Shown one piece after another: positions 8,258 to 16,010 of a stretch of DNA of 36,263 nucleotides. Both the position numbers and the translations under genes were made by a program. The DNA comes from Parvibaculum sp. (GTDB lineage Bacteria; Pseudomonadota; Alphaproteobacteria; Parvibaculales; Parvibaculaceae). The first letter of the stretch is position 1, and each line of letters begins with the position of its first letter. The DNA lies in the NCBI GenBank assembly GCA_030682415.1, contig JAUXOE010000038.1:1-36263 (forward strand), written 5' to 3'. The notes beneath the pieces were generated by a model. The model was not told where the DNA came from, did not search any database, and worked only from the letters and a program-made list of their open reading frames with translations.

Positions 8258-8809
8258 ATGGCCCGCATCCCCTATTTCGATCCGGCCAAGGCCGAAGGCC
8301 GCGCCAAGGCAGCCTACGAGAAGCTGCCCAATCTCAACATTTTTCGCATGCTCGGTCACTCCGGCGACATGCTCGACAGCTTCATCAAGCTCGGCAATTC
8401 GATCCTGGTACATGGCGATCTCGACCCGGTCTTGCGCGAAATCGCCATCGTGCGAACGGGCGTGCTGCGCGGCTCGAAATACGAGGTCTATCAGCACGAG
8501 GCGATCTCGCGGAAACTCGGCATGTCCGAAGACCTGATCAAGGGCATTCACGAAGGCCCGGAGGCCAAGGTCTTCGACGACATGCAGCGCATGGTGATGC
8601 GGTTCACTGACGATGTGGTCAAGAACACCCGCGCCTCCGACGCGACCTTCAACCCATTAGCCGAGAAGCTGTCCCACAAGGAGATGCAGGAACTCGTCAT
8701 CACCATCGGCTTCTACACGCTGGTCTCGAATTTCCTCGAAACCTTCGATGTCGACATTGAGGATCAGGGCCACAAGTCGGGCGTCAAGCTGCCGGGCATG
8801 CAGGACTGA
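8258..8809 (+). CDS. Carboxymuconolactone decarboxylase family protein, copy 1
   Basis: A 183-residue protein of the CMD/AhpD fold (PF02627-like). The core region is REIAIVRTGVLRGSKYEVYQHEAISRKLG around 67-95. This position aligns with the conserved E, R and H of 4-carboxymuconolactone decarboxylases, whereas the AhpD CxxC redox pair is absent, so peroxidase reduction is unlikely. A second conserved stretch is MQELVITIGFYTLVSNFLETFDVDIE. The ribosome site is GGGAGGA about ten bases before ATG. It begins a tight plus-strand operon and is followed three bases later by a paralogue with the same MARIPY start. The substrate is not known. Proteins of this type occur in aromatic, lactone and terpenoid catabolism. 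Confidence 0.88.
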   Translation: MARIPYFDPAKAEGRAKAAYEKLPNLNIFRMLGHSGDMLDSFIKLGNSILVHGDLDPVLREIAIVRTGVLRGSKYEVYQHEAISRKLGMSEDLIKGIHEGPEAKVFDDMQRMVMRFTDDVVKNTRASDATFNPLAEKLSHKEMQELVITIGFYTLVSNFLETFDVDIEDQGHKSGVKLPGMQD

Positions 8810-8812
8810 ACC

Positions 8813-9379
8813 ATGGCCCGCATCCCCTATCCCGATCCGGCGACGCTCGCGCCCAAGGCCCGCGCCCTGCGCGAAACGCTACCGCCGCTCAACATTTTCA
8901 AGATGATCTCCGGCAGCGGCCCCTCGTTTCTGCCCTTCATGGCGCTGGTCAACGCCTATCTCAATGATGGCCTGCTCGACACCGAATTGCGCGAACTGGT
9001 GATCCTGCGCGTCGGCCATCTCTGCGGCTCGGCCTATGAGCAGCACCAGCATCGCCGCGTCTCGCGCATGATCGGCATGACCGAGCAGCGAATCGAAGCG
9101 GCATCGAGCGCCCTGCCCTCGCCGCATCTGAGCGAGACGGAAAATGCGGTGCTGGCCTTCACCGACGACCAGGTGGCGAACGTCAAGGCCGATGCCAGGC
9201 TCTTTGCCGCCGCACACGCGGCGCTCGGCGACGCCGCCATGCAGGAACTGGTCATCATCATCGGCATCTATCTTCTCGTCTGCCGCTACCTCGAAACCTT
9301 CGAGATCGAACTTGAAGAGACGGACATCGAAACGAGCGGTCTCGATGAAATCAGGCGGAGCATGAAGAACAATGGCTGA
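8813..9379 (+). CDS. Carboxymuconolactone decarboxylase family protein, copy 2
   Basis: A 188-residue paralogue of the preceding gene, sharing the MARIPYxDP start, the PxLNIFxM segment and the CMD core RELVILRVGHLCGSAYEQHQHRRVSR around 60-85. It has a single Cys at the AhpD-like position and therefore no CxxC pair. The C-terminal block MQELVIIIGIYLLVCRYLETFEIELE matches copy 1. The two differ enough (for example in the ALPSPHLSETENAV region) to suggest an old duplication or a heteromeric pair. Its stop overlaps the start of the downstream SDR gene by eight bases, so translation is probably coupled. Confidence 0.88.
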   Translation: MARIPYPDPATLAPKARALRETLPPLNIFKMISGSGPSFLPFMALVNAYLNDGLLDTELRELVILRVGHLCGSAYEQHQHRRVSRMIGMTEQRIEAASSALPSPHLSETENAVLAFTDDQVANVKADARLFAAAHAALGDAAMQELVIIIGIYLLVCRYLETFEIELEETDIETSGLDEIRRSMKNNG

Positions 9380-10208
9380 AGACGGGTTTGTGCAGGCGCT
9401 GCCGCCTGAGTCGAAAGGCGAGGCGCCGGGGCGCGGGCGGCTGAAAGGCCGGCATATTCTGGTGGTCGGCGGCGGTCAGCGCGTGCTCGACGCGGCGACC
9501 GATCCCGTCGGCAACGGCCGCGCCATGTCGATCCTCTTTGCCCGCGAAGGCGCCAGCGTTGCGGTTGCCGACATGAACAAGACCTCCGCCGACGAGACGG
9601 TGGCGAAAATCGCCTCGGAAGGCGGCAAGGCAACCGCCATCGAAGCCGACATTTCGAAACCCGCCGATATCGAACGGATGATCGGCGAAGCCGAAAAGGC
9701 ACTGGGCGGCCTCGACGGGCTGGTGCTGAATGTCGGCATCGGCGTCGGCGGCCTCGGCCTTGCGGGCGCAACGCCCGAAGACTGGGACAAGGTGCTGGGC
9801 GTCAATTTGCGCGGGCCGATGCTCTGCTGCAAGGCAGCCCTGCCGCGCCTCGCCGACGGCTCGCCGGTCGTCTTCATTTCCTCGATCGCCGGGCAGATCG
9901 CCGGTTCGCGCCTGCCCGCCTATGACGCCTCGAAGGCGGCACTCGGCGGGTTGATGCGCCATGTGGCGCTCGAAGGTGCGAAGCGCGGCATCCGCGCCAA
10001 CATCGTCGCGCCCGGTCTGGTCGACACACCGCTCGGCCGCCTCGCAACGCAGGGCCGCCCGTCGCGCGGGCGCACGCCCGTCCCCTTCGGCCGCCAGGCC
10101 ACCGGCTGGGAAATCGCCAATGCGGCGCTCTTTCTGATGTCCGACGAAAGCATTTACGTCACCGCGCAAACGCTGGCCGTCGACAGCGGTCTCACCGGCA
10201 TTTCGTAG
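9372..10208 (+). CDS. SDR family oxidoreductase
   Basis: A 278-residue short-chain dehydrogenase/reductase. The cofactor-binding loop has an unusual insertion, VVGGGQRVLDAATDPVGNGRA, in place of the simple TGxxxGIG. NVG stands where NNAG is expected. The catalytic residues are present as SSIAG (Ser) and YDASK (Tyr, Lys), followed by NIVAPGLVDTPLG. It starts inside the end of the CMD copy 2 gene and is 11 bases from the MBL-fold gene, so it belongs to the same operon. A leading segment of about 25 residues before the Rossmann fold is longer than in most classical SDRs. The substrate is unknown. Confidence 0.88.
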   Translation: MAEDGFVQALPPESKGEAPGRGRLKGRHILVVGGGQRVLDAATDPVGNGRAMSILFAREGASVAVADMNKTSADETVAKIASEGGKATAIEADISKPADIERMIGEAEKALGGLDGLVLNVGIGVGGLGLAGATPEDWDKVLGVNLRGPMLCCKAALPRLADGSPVVFISSIAGQIAGSRLPAYDASKAALGGLMRHVALEGAKRGIRANIVAPGLVDTPLGRLATQGRPSRGRTPVPFGRQATGWEIANAALFLMSDESIYVTAQTLAVDSGLTGIS

Positions 10209-10219
10209 GGAGAAACATC

Positions 10220-11200
10220 ATGGGTCTCGGCCTCGGCAAGTTTCAATACACCAAGGGCCTGCACGATCTCGGCAATGGCGGCTATGCCTGGCTGCAGCCG
10301 GATGGCGGCTGGGGCTGGTCGAATGCCGGCCTGATCGTCGACAGCGGCGAGTCATTCCTTGTCGACACGCTGTTCGACGTGCCGCTGACCCGCGACATGC
10401 TCGCCGCCATGCGCAAGGCAGAGCCGAAGGCGGCGGCGAAGATCAACACCGTCGTCAACACCCATCACAATGGCGACCACTGCAACGGCAATGAATGCTG
10501 CGCCGGCGCCGAGATCATCGCCCACAAGCTGGCCGTCGAGGGCATGCGCCACGAACCGCCGGCGCTGCTGGCAGGCTTTCTCGACATGGCGCCCAGCCTC
10601 GGCGATCTCGGAAAATATGTGACGCAATGCTTCGGCGCCTTCGACTTCAAGGGCGTCACGCAGACATTGCCGACAACGACCTTCGAAACCGAACTGACGC
10701 GTCATGTCGGATCGAAGGAAATCCGCATCATGCATGTCGGCCCCGCGCACACGCCGGGCGACGCGCTGGTCTATGTGCCGGCCGACAGGACGGTTTTCAC
10801 CGGCGACATTCTCTTCATCGAAGGTCACCCGATCATGTGGGAAGGCCCGGTCGGCAACTGGATCGCCGCTTGCGACAAGATCATGGCGATGGATGTCGAA
10901 ACGGTCGTGCCGGGCCATGGGCCGATCACCGGCAAGAATGGCGTCAAGGCGGTACGCGACTATCTGGTCTATGTGCGCGACGAAGCGAAGAAGCGCCACG
11001 ATGCAGGTCTGTCCGCCCTCGACGCGGCGCTCGACATCGACATGTCGGATTATGACAGCTGGGGCGACGGCGAACGCATCGTCGTCAATGTCGCAACGCT
11101 CTACAAGGAATTCAACGGCGACCACACGCCCAACGACGCCGCAACGCTCTTTGGCCAGATGGCGGAAGTGGCGAAGAAAAAAGGCATTCTCAAGGTCTGA
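10220..11200 (+). CDS. MBL-fold metallo-hydrolase with HxNxDH motif
   Basis: A 326-residue metallo-beta-lactamase-fold protein. The first metal motif reads THHNGDH at 81-87, that is H82-x-N84-x-D86-H87, with Asn where the second His of HxHxDH is expected. The downstream ligands are present: H177 in GPAHTPGD, D196 in FTGDILF and H233 in PGHGP. One zinc site is thus changed while the rest is intact. Similar NGDH variants occur in other annotated MBL-fold proteins. The start is supported by GGGAG eight bases upstream. No signal peptide is visible. It probably hydrolyses an ester, thioester or lactone product of the operon, which is inference from the neighbouring genes. Confidence 0.88.
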   Translation: MGLGLGKFQYTKGLHDLGNGGYAWLQPDGGWGWSNAGLIVDSGESFLVDTLFDVPLTRDMLAAMRKAEPKAAAKINTVVNTHHNGDHCNGNECCAGAEIIAHKLAVEGMRHEPPALLAGFLDMAPSLGDLGKYVTQCFGAFDFKGVTQTLPTTTFETELTRHVGSKEIRIMHVGPAHTPGDALVYVPADRTVFTGDILFIEGHPIMWEGPVGNWIAACDKIMAMDVETVVPGHGPITGKNGVKAVRDYLVYVRDEAKKRHDAGLSALDAALDIDMSDYDSWGDGERIVVNVATLYKEFNGDHTPNDAATLFGQMAEVAKKKGILKV

Positions 11201-11311
11201 CATCCGTCTCCCCTGACGTTGCGTCACGTCACGCAGCCGTGATCGCAACGGCGTGGACAGCAGCCCGCGCCGCGCCGATGATCCGCGTCGACCGAAACCG
11301 GAGGGGACGCC

Positions 11312-12097
11312 ATGCCGACGCTCTACGAACATCCGCTCTCGCCCTATGCGCAGAAGGTAAAAATCGCCGCGCGCGAAAAGGGCGTCGATCTAACGCTGAA
11401 GACGCCGGAGGGCATCGGCGCGGGCGGAGCGCGCGGCGAATTCGTCGCTGCCAATCCGCGCGCCGAAGTGCCGGCGCTGATCGACGGCGATGTGCAGATC
11501 TTCGATTCGACCATCATCCTCGAATATCTCGAGGACAAGTTTCCGAACCCGCCCATGCTGCCGGCATCGCCGGCCGACAGGGCCCGCGTTCGCATGATCG
11601 AGGAGGTCTGCGACACGCATTACGAGGCGATCAACTGGGGCCTCGGTGAAATCGCCTGGTTCGGCCGCGCCAGCGGCGCAAAGGCCGCCGAAATTCAGGC
11701 CCGCGCCGCCGAACAGACCGGGCGCATTCATGCATGGCTGACGCGGCAGCTCGGGCAGGCCGACTGGTTCAACGACAAAGACTTCGGCTGGGGTGACCTT
11801 TCGGTCGTGCCGTACGTCAATGGTTCGGCTGGCTTCGGCAACGCGCCCGGCGAAACCTCCCCGCTCGGCCGCTGGCTGGCCCGCGCCAATGCGCGCCCCA
11901 GCGTCGCGCAGACGGCCAAGGAAGCCCGTGACAGCATTGCCGGCATGACCCAGATCGCGAATGTGCTGGAACAGGGCCTCTTCAAGCGCGAATATCGCGA
12001 CCATCGTCTTGAGTGGATGATGAAGACCGGCGGCGTCGAGATCGTCCTCGACGGCCTGAAGAAAGACAACATACGTTTCAGCCACGACTTCGAATAG
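11312..12097 (+). CDS. Glutathione S-transferase family protein 1
   Basis: A 261-residue GST-fold protein. The N-terminal thioredoxin-like domain begins MPTLYEHPLSPYAQKVKIAAREKG, contains the cis-Pro region AEVPALIDGD and the glutathione gamma-glutamyl-binding FDSTIILEYLEDKFP near residue 65. The C-terminal helical domain contains FGWGDLSVVPYV. The extension after about 215 (MTQIANVLEQ onward) is longer than in typical 200-230-residue GSTs. The start has GGAGGGG seven bases upstream. It lies 111 bases after the MBL-fold gene and eight bases before a second GST-like gene. A conjugating, isomerising or reductive role is possible. The substrate is unknown. Confidence 0.88.
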   Translation: MPTLYEHPLSPYAQKVKIAAREKGVDLTLKTPEGIGAGGARGEFVAANPRAEVPALIDGDVQIFDSTIILEYLEDKFPNPPMLPASPADRARVRMIEEVCDTHYEAINWGLGEIAWFGRASGAKAAEIQARAAEQTGRIHAWLTRQLGQADWFNDKDFGWGDLSVVPYVNGSAGFGNAPGETSPLGRWLARANARPSVAQTAKEARDSIAGMTQIANVLEQGLFKREYRDHRLEWMMKTGGVEIVLDGLKKDNIRFSHDFE

Positions 12098-12105
12098 GAA
12101 CGCCC

Positions 12106-13038
12106 ATGTCCGCCGACGCCTCTTCCATCATTCTGCATCAATACGACATCTCGCCCTTTTCGGAGAAAGTGCGCGTGGTCTTCGGCATCAAGGGCCTCGA
12201 CTGGTTTGCCTGCGACGAGCCCGTCATCATGCCGAAACCCGAACTGGTGGCGCTGACCGGCGGCTACCGCAAGATCCCGGTCATGCAGATCGGCGCCGAC
12301 ATTTATTGCGACACACAGATCATCATCCGCGAACTGGAGCGCCGCTTCCCGAAACCGTCGGTCTTCGTCGGCGGCGACAAGGGCCTCGGCTGGGGCATGG
12401 GGCTCTGGACCGACCGCAGCTTCTTCATGGCCGCCGTTGCCGTCATTTTCGGCAATGCACCTGACGCGATGGGCGAGGATTTCAAGGAAGACCGGTCGAA
12501 ACTGATGGGCCGCCCCTTCGACACCGACGCGATGAAGGCGGGCGCGCCCCTGATGGCCGAACAGTTGCGCGCCAATTTCGGCTGGCTCGAGGAGCAACTG
12601 GCGGATGGCCGCAAATTCCTGATGGGCGAGGCGCCGGGCATCGCCGATGCCAATGCCTATTACAATCTGGCTTTCATCCGCTGGATCGTGCCGGCGGCAA
12701 TGAAGAGCGCCGAAGCGATGCCGCATCTCGCCGCCTGGGAAAAGCGGGTGAAGGCGGTCGGCCATGGAAGCCGGCAGGAAATTTCGCGCGAAGCGGCGCT
12801 CGACATCGCAAAGGCCGCAACCTCGACGGAAACAGTGACAGCCGATCCGGGCGAGCCCAACGGCTTGAAGCCCGGCGATAAGGTAACCGTCATGGCCGAC
12901 GATTACGGCCGCGACCCGATTGCCGGCGAACTCGTTTCATCATCGGCCCAGCACGTCGCGCTGAAGCGCAGCGATCCGCGTGTCGGCGAGGTGGTGGTGC
13001 ATTTCCCGCGTGCGGGCTTCCTGGTCATGCGCGGCTGA
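12106..13038 (+). CDS. Glutathione S-transferase-like protein 2 with C-terminal extension
   Basis: A 310-residue protein. Residues 8-80 form a GST thioredoxin-like domain (LHQYDISPFSEKVRVVFGIKGL, then YRKIPVMQIGADIYCDTQIIIRELERRFP). Residues about 95-225 form the helical domain with GEAPGIADANAYYNL. After about residue 245 there is an extra segment starting GLKPGDKVTVMADDYG, rich in alternating Val and Gly and looking like a small beta barrel. The ATG at 12106 is used because it falls just after the previous stop with TAGGAA upstream. Only one base separates its stop from the GH84 start. Function beyond GST fold membership is unknown. Confidence 0.85.
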   Translation: MSADASSIILHQYDISPFSEKVRVVFGIKGLDWFACDEPVIMPKPELVALTGGYRKIPVMQIGADIYCDTQIIIRELERRFPKPSVFVGGDKGLGWGMGLWTDRSFFMAAVAVIFGNAPDAMGEDFKEDRSKLMGRPFDTDAMKAGAPLMAEQLRANFGWLEEQLADGRKFLMGEAPGIADANAYYNLAFIRWIVPAAMKSAEAMPHLAAWEKRVKAVGHGSRQEISREAALDIAKAATSTETVTADPGEPNGLKPGDKVTVMADDYGRDPIAGELVSSSAQHVALKRSDPRVGEVVVHFPRAGFLVMRG

Positions 13039-13039
13039 C

Positions 13040-14104
13040 ATGAGACCCGAGCTCGGCACGATCGAAGGTTTCTACGGGCTTCCATGGACGGCGGAAGAGC
13101 GTGCCGCGAACATCGCCTTTCTCGCAGGCCATGGTTACGGCTTCTATCTCTATGCCCCGAAAGCCGACACCTTCCTGCGCCGCCGCTGGGCCGAGCCGCA
13201 TCCGACGGAAATGGCCGACGACCTCGCGCGCCTCGCTGCACAATGCCGCGACGCAGACGTGCGCTTCGGCGTCGGCCTCAGCCCCTACGAGCTCTATCTG
13301 AATTTCGATGCACGCGCCCGCGAAGCGCTGGCGGCGAAGCTTGCCTTTCTCGACGGCATCGGCTGCGTCGATCTCGCCATCCTCTTCGACGACATGCGCG
13401 GCGACATCGAGGGTCTCGCCGACAAGCAGATCGAGATTGTCGACTGGATCGCGTCGCGCACCGGCGCCAGCCGCCTCATCACCTGCCCGAGCTACTACAC
13501 CGACGACCCGATCCTCGATCGCGTCTTCGGTCAGCGCCCGCCCGGCTATCTCGAAGCGCTGGGCGCGCGTCTCGATCCCGCCGTCGAAATCATGTGGACC
13601 GGCCCGCGCGTCTGCTCGAAGGAACTGCCGGTGAATCACCTCGCGCGCACCGCCGAAACGCTGCGCCGCAAGCCTTTCATCTGGGACAATTACCCGGTCA
13701 ATGACGGCCAGCGCATGTCGCCCTTCCTTCACTTGCGCGCCTTCACCGGCCGCACGCGCGAAATCGGCGCTGAAATTTCGGCACATGGCGTCAACCCCGC
13801 GTCACAGGCGATGCTGAGCCGCATTCCGATGCTGACACTCGAAATGCTTTACCGGGACACGGCCTATGATCCGGACGCGGCCTTCCACGCCGTCGCCGAA
13901 AAAATTGCCGGTCCAGTGCTCGCACAGATGATCGAGCAAGACCTGACGGCCCTGCAGGATACCGGTCTCGATGCGCTGCCTGAAAAAGAGATGGCGGCAC
14001 TGCGTTCCCGCTATGCCGCCATCGATCATCCTTGCGCCCGCGAGATCGCCCTCTGGCTCGATGGCCACTGGCGCATCACCGACGAAATCGTCCAGACGCA
14101 ATAA
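13040..14104 (+). CDS. GH84-family beta-N-acetylglucosaminidase (O-GlcNAcase-like)
   Basis: A 354-residue protein matching the catalytic domain of glycoside hydrolase family 84. The opening GTIEGFYGLPWT, the segment GYGFYLYAPKADTFLRRRW at 32-50 and the adjacent catalytic aspartates D117-D118 in ILFDDM are characteristic. In the family the first Asp polarises the substrate acetamido group and the second is the acid/base. ITCPSYYTDDPI and IMWTGPRVCSKE, followed by IWDNYPVND, also fit. It is catalytic domain only, with no signal peptide, so it is probably cytoplasmic and acts on O-GlcNAc- or GlcNAc-containing substrates. It follows the GST-like gene with a one-base gap, an unexpected operon partner. 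Confidence 0.88.
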   Translation: MRPELGTIEGFYGLPWTAEERAANIAFLAGHGYGFYLYAPKADTFLRRRWAEPHPTEMADDLARLAAQCRDADVRFGVGLSPYELYLNFDARAREALAAKLAFLDGIGCVDLAILFDDMRGDIEGLADKQIEIVDWIASRTGASRLITCPSYYTDDPILDRVFGQRPPGYLEALGARLDPAVEIMWTGPRVCSKELPVNHLARTAETLRRKPFIWDNYPVNDGQRMSPFLHLRAFTGRTREIGAEISAHGVNPASQAMLSRIPMLTLEMLYRDTAYDPDAAFHAVAEKIAGPVLAQMIEQDLTALQDTGLDALPEKEMAALRSRYAAIDHPCAREIALWLDGHWRITDEIVQTQ

Positions 14105-14141
14105 GGCGGCGCGCCGTTATGCCGCCATCCCGAGACCCGCG

Positions 14142-14951
14142 TCAGCGGGCCGTTATCCCACCATCAATGACAAGTTCGCTGCCGGTCATGTAGCGCGACT
14201 CGTCGGAGGCGAGGAACACGATCCCGGCCGCGATGTCCGACGGCAATCCGGCATAGCCGAGCGGCGTCGTCGCCGCGATTGCATTCGGATCGATGGCATT
14301 GGCGCCCTCGGCGATCGGCAACACGCTGGAGGCAATCGCGTCGGTGCCGCCCGGTGTCATCTTCTGCCAGATCGCCGTGTCGATGATGCCCGGATGCACC
14401 GAGTTGACGCGCACATTCATCTGCGCTTGCGCGCATTCAAGCGCCACCGCCTTGGTGAAAAGCCGGACCGCCCCCTTGGTCGCGCAATAGCCGGCCAACC
14501 CCGGTGCACCCTGAAGTCCGGCGATCGAAGAAATATTGATGACCGAACCACCGCCCGATGCCGCGATCAGCGGGATGGCGTGTTTGACGCCGAAGAACAC
14601 GCCGTCGACATTGATCGATTGCTGCCGTGTCCATTCTTCGTAGGACATTTCGAAGATCGAAGCGCCGATGGCGATGCCGGCATTGTTGACGAGGATGTGC
14701 AATCCGCCGAATTCCGACTTTGCTGCCGCGACGATTTCCGCCCAGCGCGCTTCACTGGTGACGTCATGCTTGTGGGCCGAGGCCGTGCCGCCGGCTTTGG
14801 CGATCAGCGCCGCTGTCTCCTTGAGCCCCGCTTCGTCGACATCGGTGACGATGAGCTTCGCCCCCTCCGCCGCCAGTGCCAGCGCCGCGCCACGGCCGAT
14901 ACCGCTCGCCGCACCCGTTACCAGCGCCACCTTGCCGCTTACCCGTCCCAT
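14142..14951 (-). CDS. Classical SDR family oxidoreductase
   Basis: A 269-residue classical short-chain dehydrogenase. The cofactor motif is TGAASGIG at 12-19, with D at the end of beta-2 (VTDVDEA) favouring NAD(H). NNAG occurs near residue 89, the catalytic Ser in NISSIAG, and Tyr/Lys in YCATK near 155-159, followed by VNSVHPGIIDT. Length and motif spacing are normal. The ribosome site is GGGAGATG before the ATG at 14951. It is convergent with the GH84 gene (37-base gap), and its upstream region borders the transposon insertion. The likely role is an alcohol/ketone oxidoreductase of unknown substrate. Confidence 0.92.
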   Translation of the reverse strand: MGRVSGKVALVTGAASGIGRGAALALAAEGAKLIVTDVDEAGLKETAALIAKAGGTASAHKHDVTSEARWAEIVAAAKSEFGGLHILVNNAGIAIGASIFEMSYEEWTRQQSINVDGVFFGVKHAIPLIAASGGGSVINISSIAGLQGAPGLAGYCATKGAVRLFTKAVALECAQAQMNVRVNSVHPGIIDTAIWQKMTPGGTDAIASSVLPIAEGANAIDPNAIAATTPLGYAGLPSDIAAGIVFLASDESRYMTGSELVIDGGITAR

Positions 14952-14976
14952 GTTTCATCTCCCGGTTTTGCTTGTT

Positions 14977-15029
14977 TTGACCGATACTCTTTCGGCGTTT
15001 GGGTCAATGTTCTAGGGTATCCCCCCTAG
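14977..15029 (-). promoter_or_regulatory. Inverted repeats in the upstream region of the SDR gene
   Basis: Two inverted repeats lie between the SDR start and the transposon. The first is TTGACC (14977-14982) with GGTCAA (15002-15007). The second is CTAGGG (15012-15017) with CCCTAG (15024-15029). On the minus strand TTGCGA-N17-TAGAAC is a possible promoter overlapping the second repeat. They could be operators, perhaps for the TetR protein encoded at 18154, which would have been the divergent neighbour before the insertion. Confidence 0.35.
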
Positions 15030-15042
15030 TGTCGCAACGGCC

Positions 15043-15050
15043 CACCCCAC
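15043..15050 (+). repeat. Left 8-bp target-site duplication
   Basis: CACCCCAC directly abuts the left terminal inverted repeat and is repeated exactly at 18077-18084 after the right repeat. An 8-bp duplication is within the range known for IS1-family insertion. Confidence 0.85.
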
Positions 15051-15067
15051 GGTAGTGTCTCAGTTTG
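15051..15067 (+). repeat. Left terminal inverted repeat of the transposon
   Basis: GGTAGTGTCTCAGTTTG, a perfect inverted match to 18060-18076. The similarity stops after these 17 bases. Confidence 0.88.
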
Positions 15068-15149
15068 AGGGGCGATAACGGCATGGCAAGCAGAATTGCC
15101 TTTTCCTCGCCAATAACCCAATCTCCCACATGGGTAGGGGGGATTCGGG

Positions 15150-16007
15150 ATGGCCGCTTTGTCTGTTCCCATCGTACTGAGATACGATGGTCTGGACGCC
15201 GAAAACCATCAAGTCGATCTGGCGGATTTAGGCACGTCCTTATTGGGGGCGTCCCGCATGATCGCCCTGTCTGCAAACTTCGCTTACACCGGACGTGTGA
15301 TTACGCGAGCGCCAGCACTCCAAGTGCGGGTTCTTGGCGGCATCGCCAAAGACGGCTGTTGGCAGATTCCCATTTTCATAGCCCCGCTCGTGCCGGTTTT
15401 GCCGGACATATACCAAGCAATTTCATCAAACCTTGTGGGCGCTCTAGTCAATTGGACCTTGGCGAAGTTCGGCGGGAGACCGAAGGAGGCCGAAATGTTT
15501 AAGGCAATTACCGATAAAGCGATTGAGTCAAATGAGCAAATATCTAAACACGCTATTTCGGAAATGCGGCGGCTGGCTGAAAGCGTGGTTGATGCTCAGA
15601 GGCCAGCAGCAAAGAAACTCGTGAAGCCCGTTGGCGAAACATGCGAGACGCTTAGGATTGGCGATATCCCGGAGGCCATAGAAGTTGATCGGCCAATGAA
15701 AGACGCAATTTCCGAGGACGGAAACATTGAGACTTTGGACGAACGAAACTATGTGGTTTTGTTCTCGGAGTTAGACCGGCGGAACAAGACGGGCAAGCTT
15801 TCAATTAAAGACGATCCTCAGCCACAAAAGCGTTACTCCTCAGTTATCACTGATCCGAAAATCGACGAGACAGACAATATCTATGCAGAGTCTTTGAGCG
15901 CAGAGAAGTGGATCACTGTTCGCGGAAAGATGCAGCTCAAAGATAATGAACCTTATCGCATTTACATTTCAGCCGGGGCGGCTGGATCGGCTAAAATTGC
16001 CGGGTAA
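15150..16007 (+). CDS. Transposon passenger protein of unknown function, 285 residues
   Basis: An unrecognised protein beginning MAALSVPIVLRYDGLDAENHQVDLADLG. The start is supported by a GGGGGG run nine bases upstream. Residues about 1-70 look like an alpha/beta domain. Residues about 75-110 are hydrophobic (IPIFIAPLVPVLPDIYQAIS, then NLVGALVNWTLAKFGG) and may be membrane-associated or an amphipathic helix. Residues about 115-165 are helical and charged. The C-terminal third is rich in beta-type residues, with EKWITVRGKMQL near 255. The start pattern YDGLD...LGTSLLGASRM recalls a hypothetical-protein group, but I cannot name it. It is convergent with the transposase gene, only three bases apart. 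Codon use is more AT-rich than the flanking genes. Confidence 0.75.
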   Translation: MAALSVPIVLRYDGLDAENHQVDLADLGTSLLGASRMIALSANFAYTGRVITRAPALQVRVLGGIAKDGCWQIPIFIAPLVPVLPDIYQAISSNLVGALVNWTLAKFGGRPKEAEMFKAITDKAIESNEQISKHAISEMRRLAESVVDAQRPAAKKLVKPVGETCETLRIGDIPEAIEVDRPMKDAISEDGNIETLDERNYVVLFSELDRRNKTGKLSIKDDPQPQKRYSSVITDPKIDETDNIYAESLSAEKWITVRGKMQLKDNEPYRIYISAGAAGSAKIAG

Positions 16008-16010
16008 GCT

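Noticed and set aside
6337-8610. A 757-codon open frame on the plus strand across the long-chain acyl-CoA ligase.
   Set aside because: Same kind of shadow. It also runs out of frame into the CMD gene, which has its own ribosome site and family motifs.
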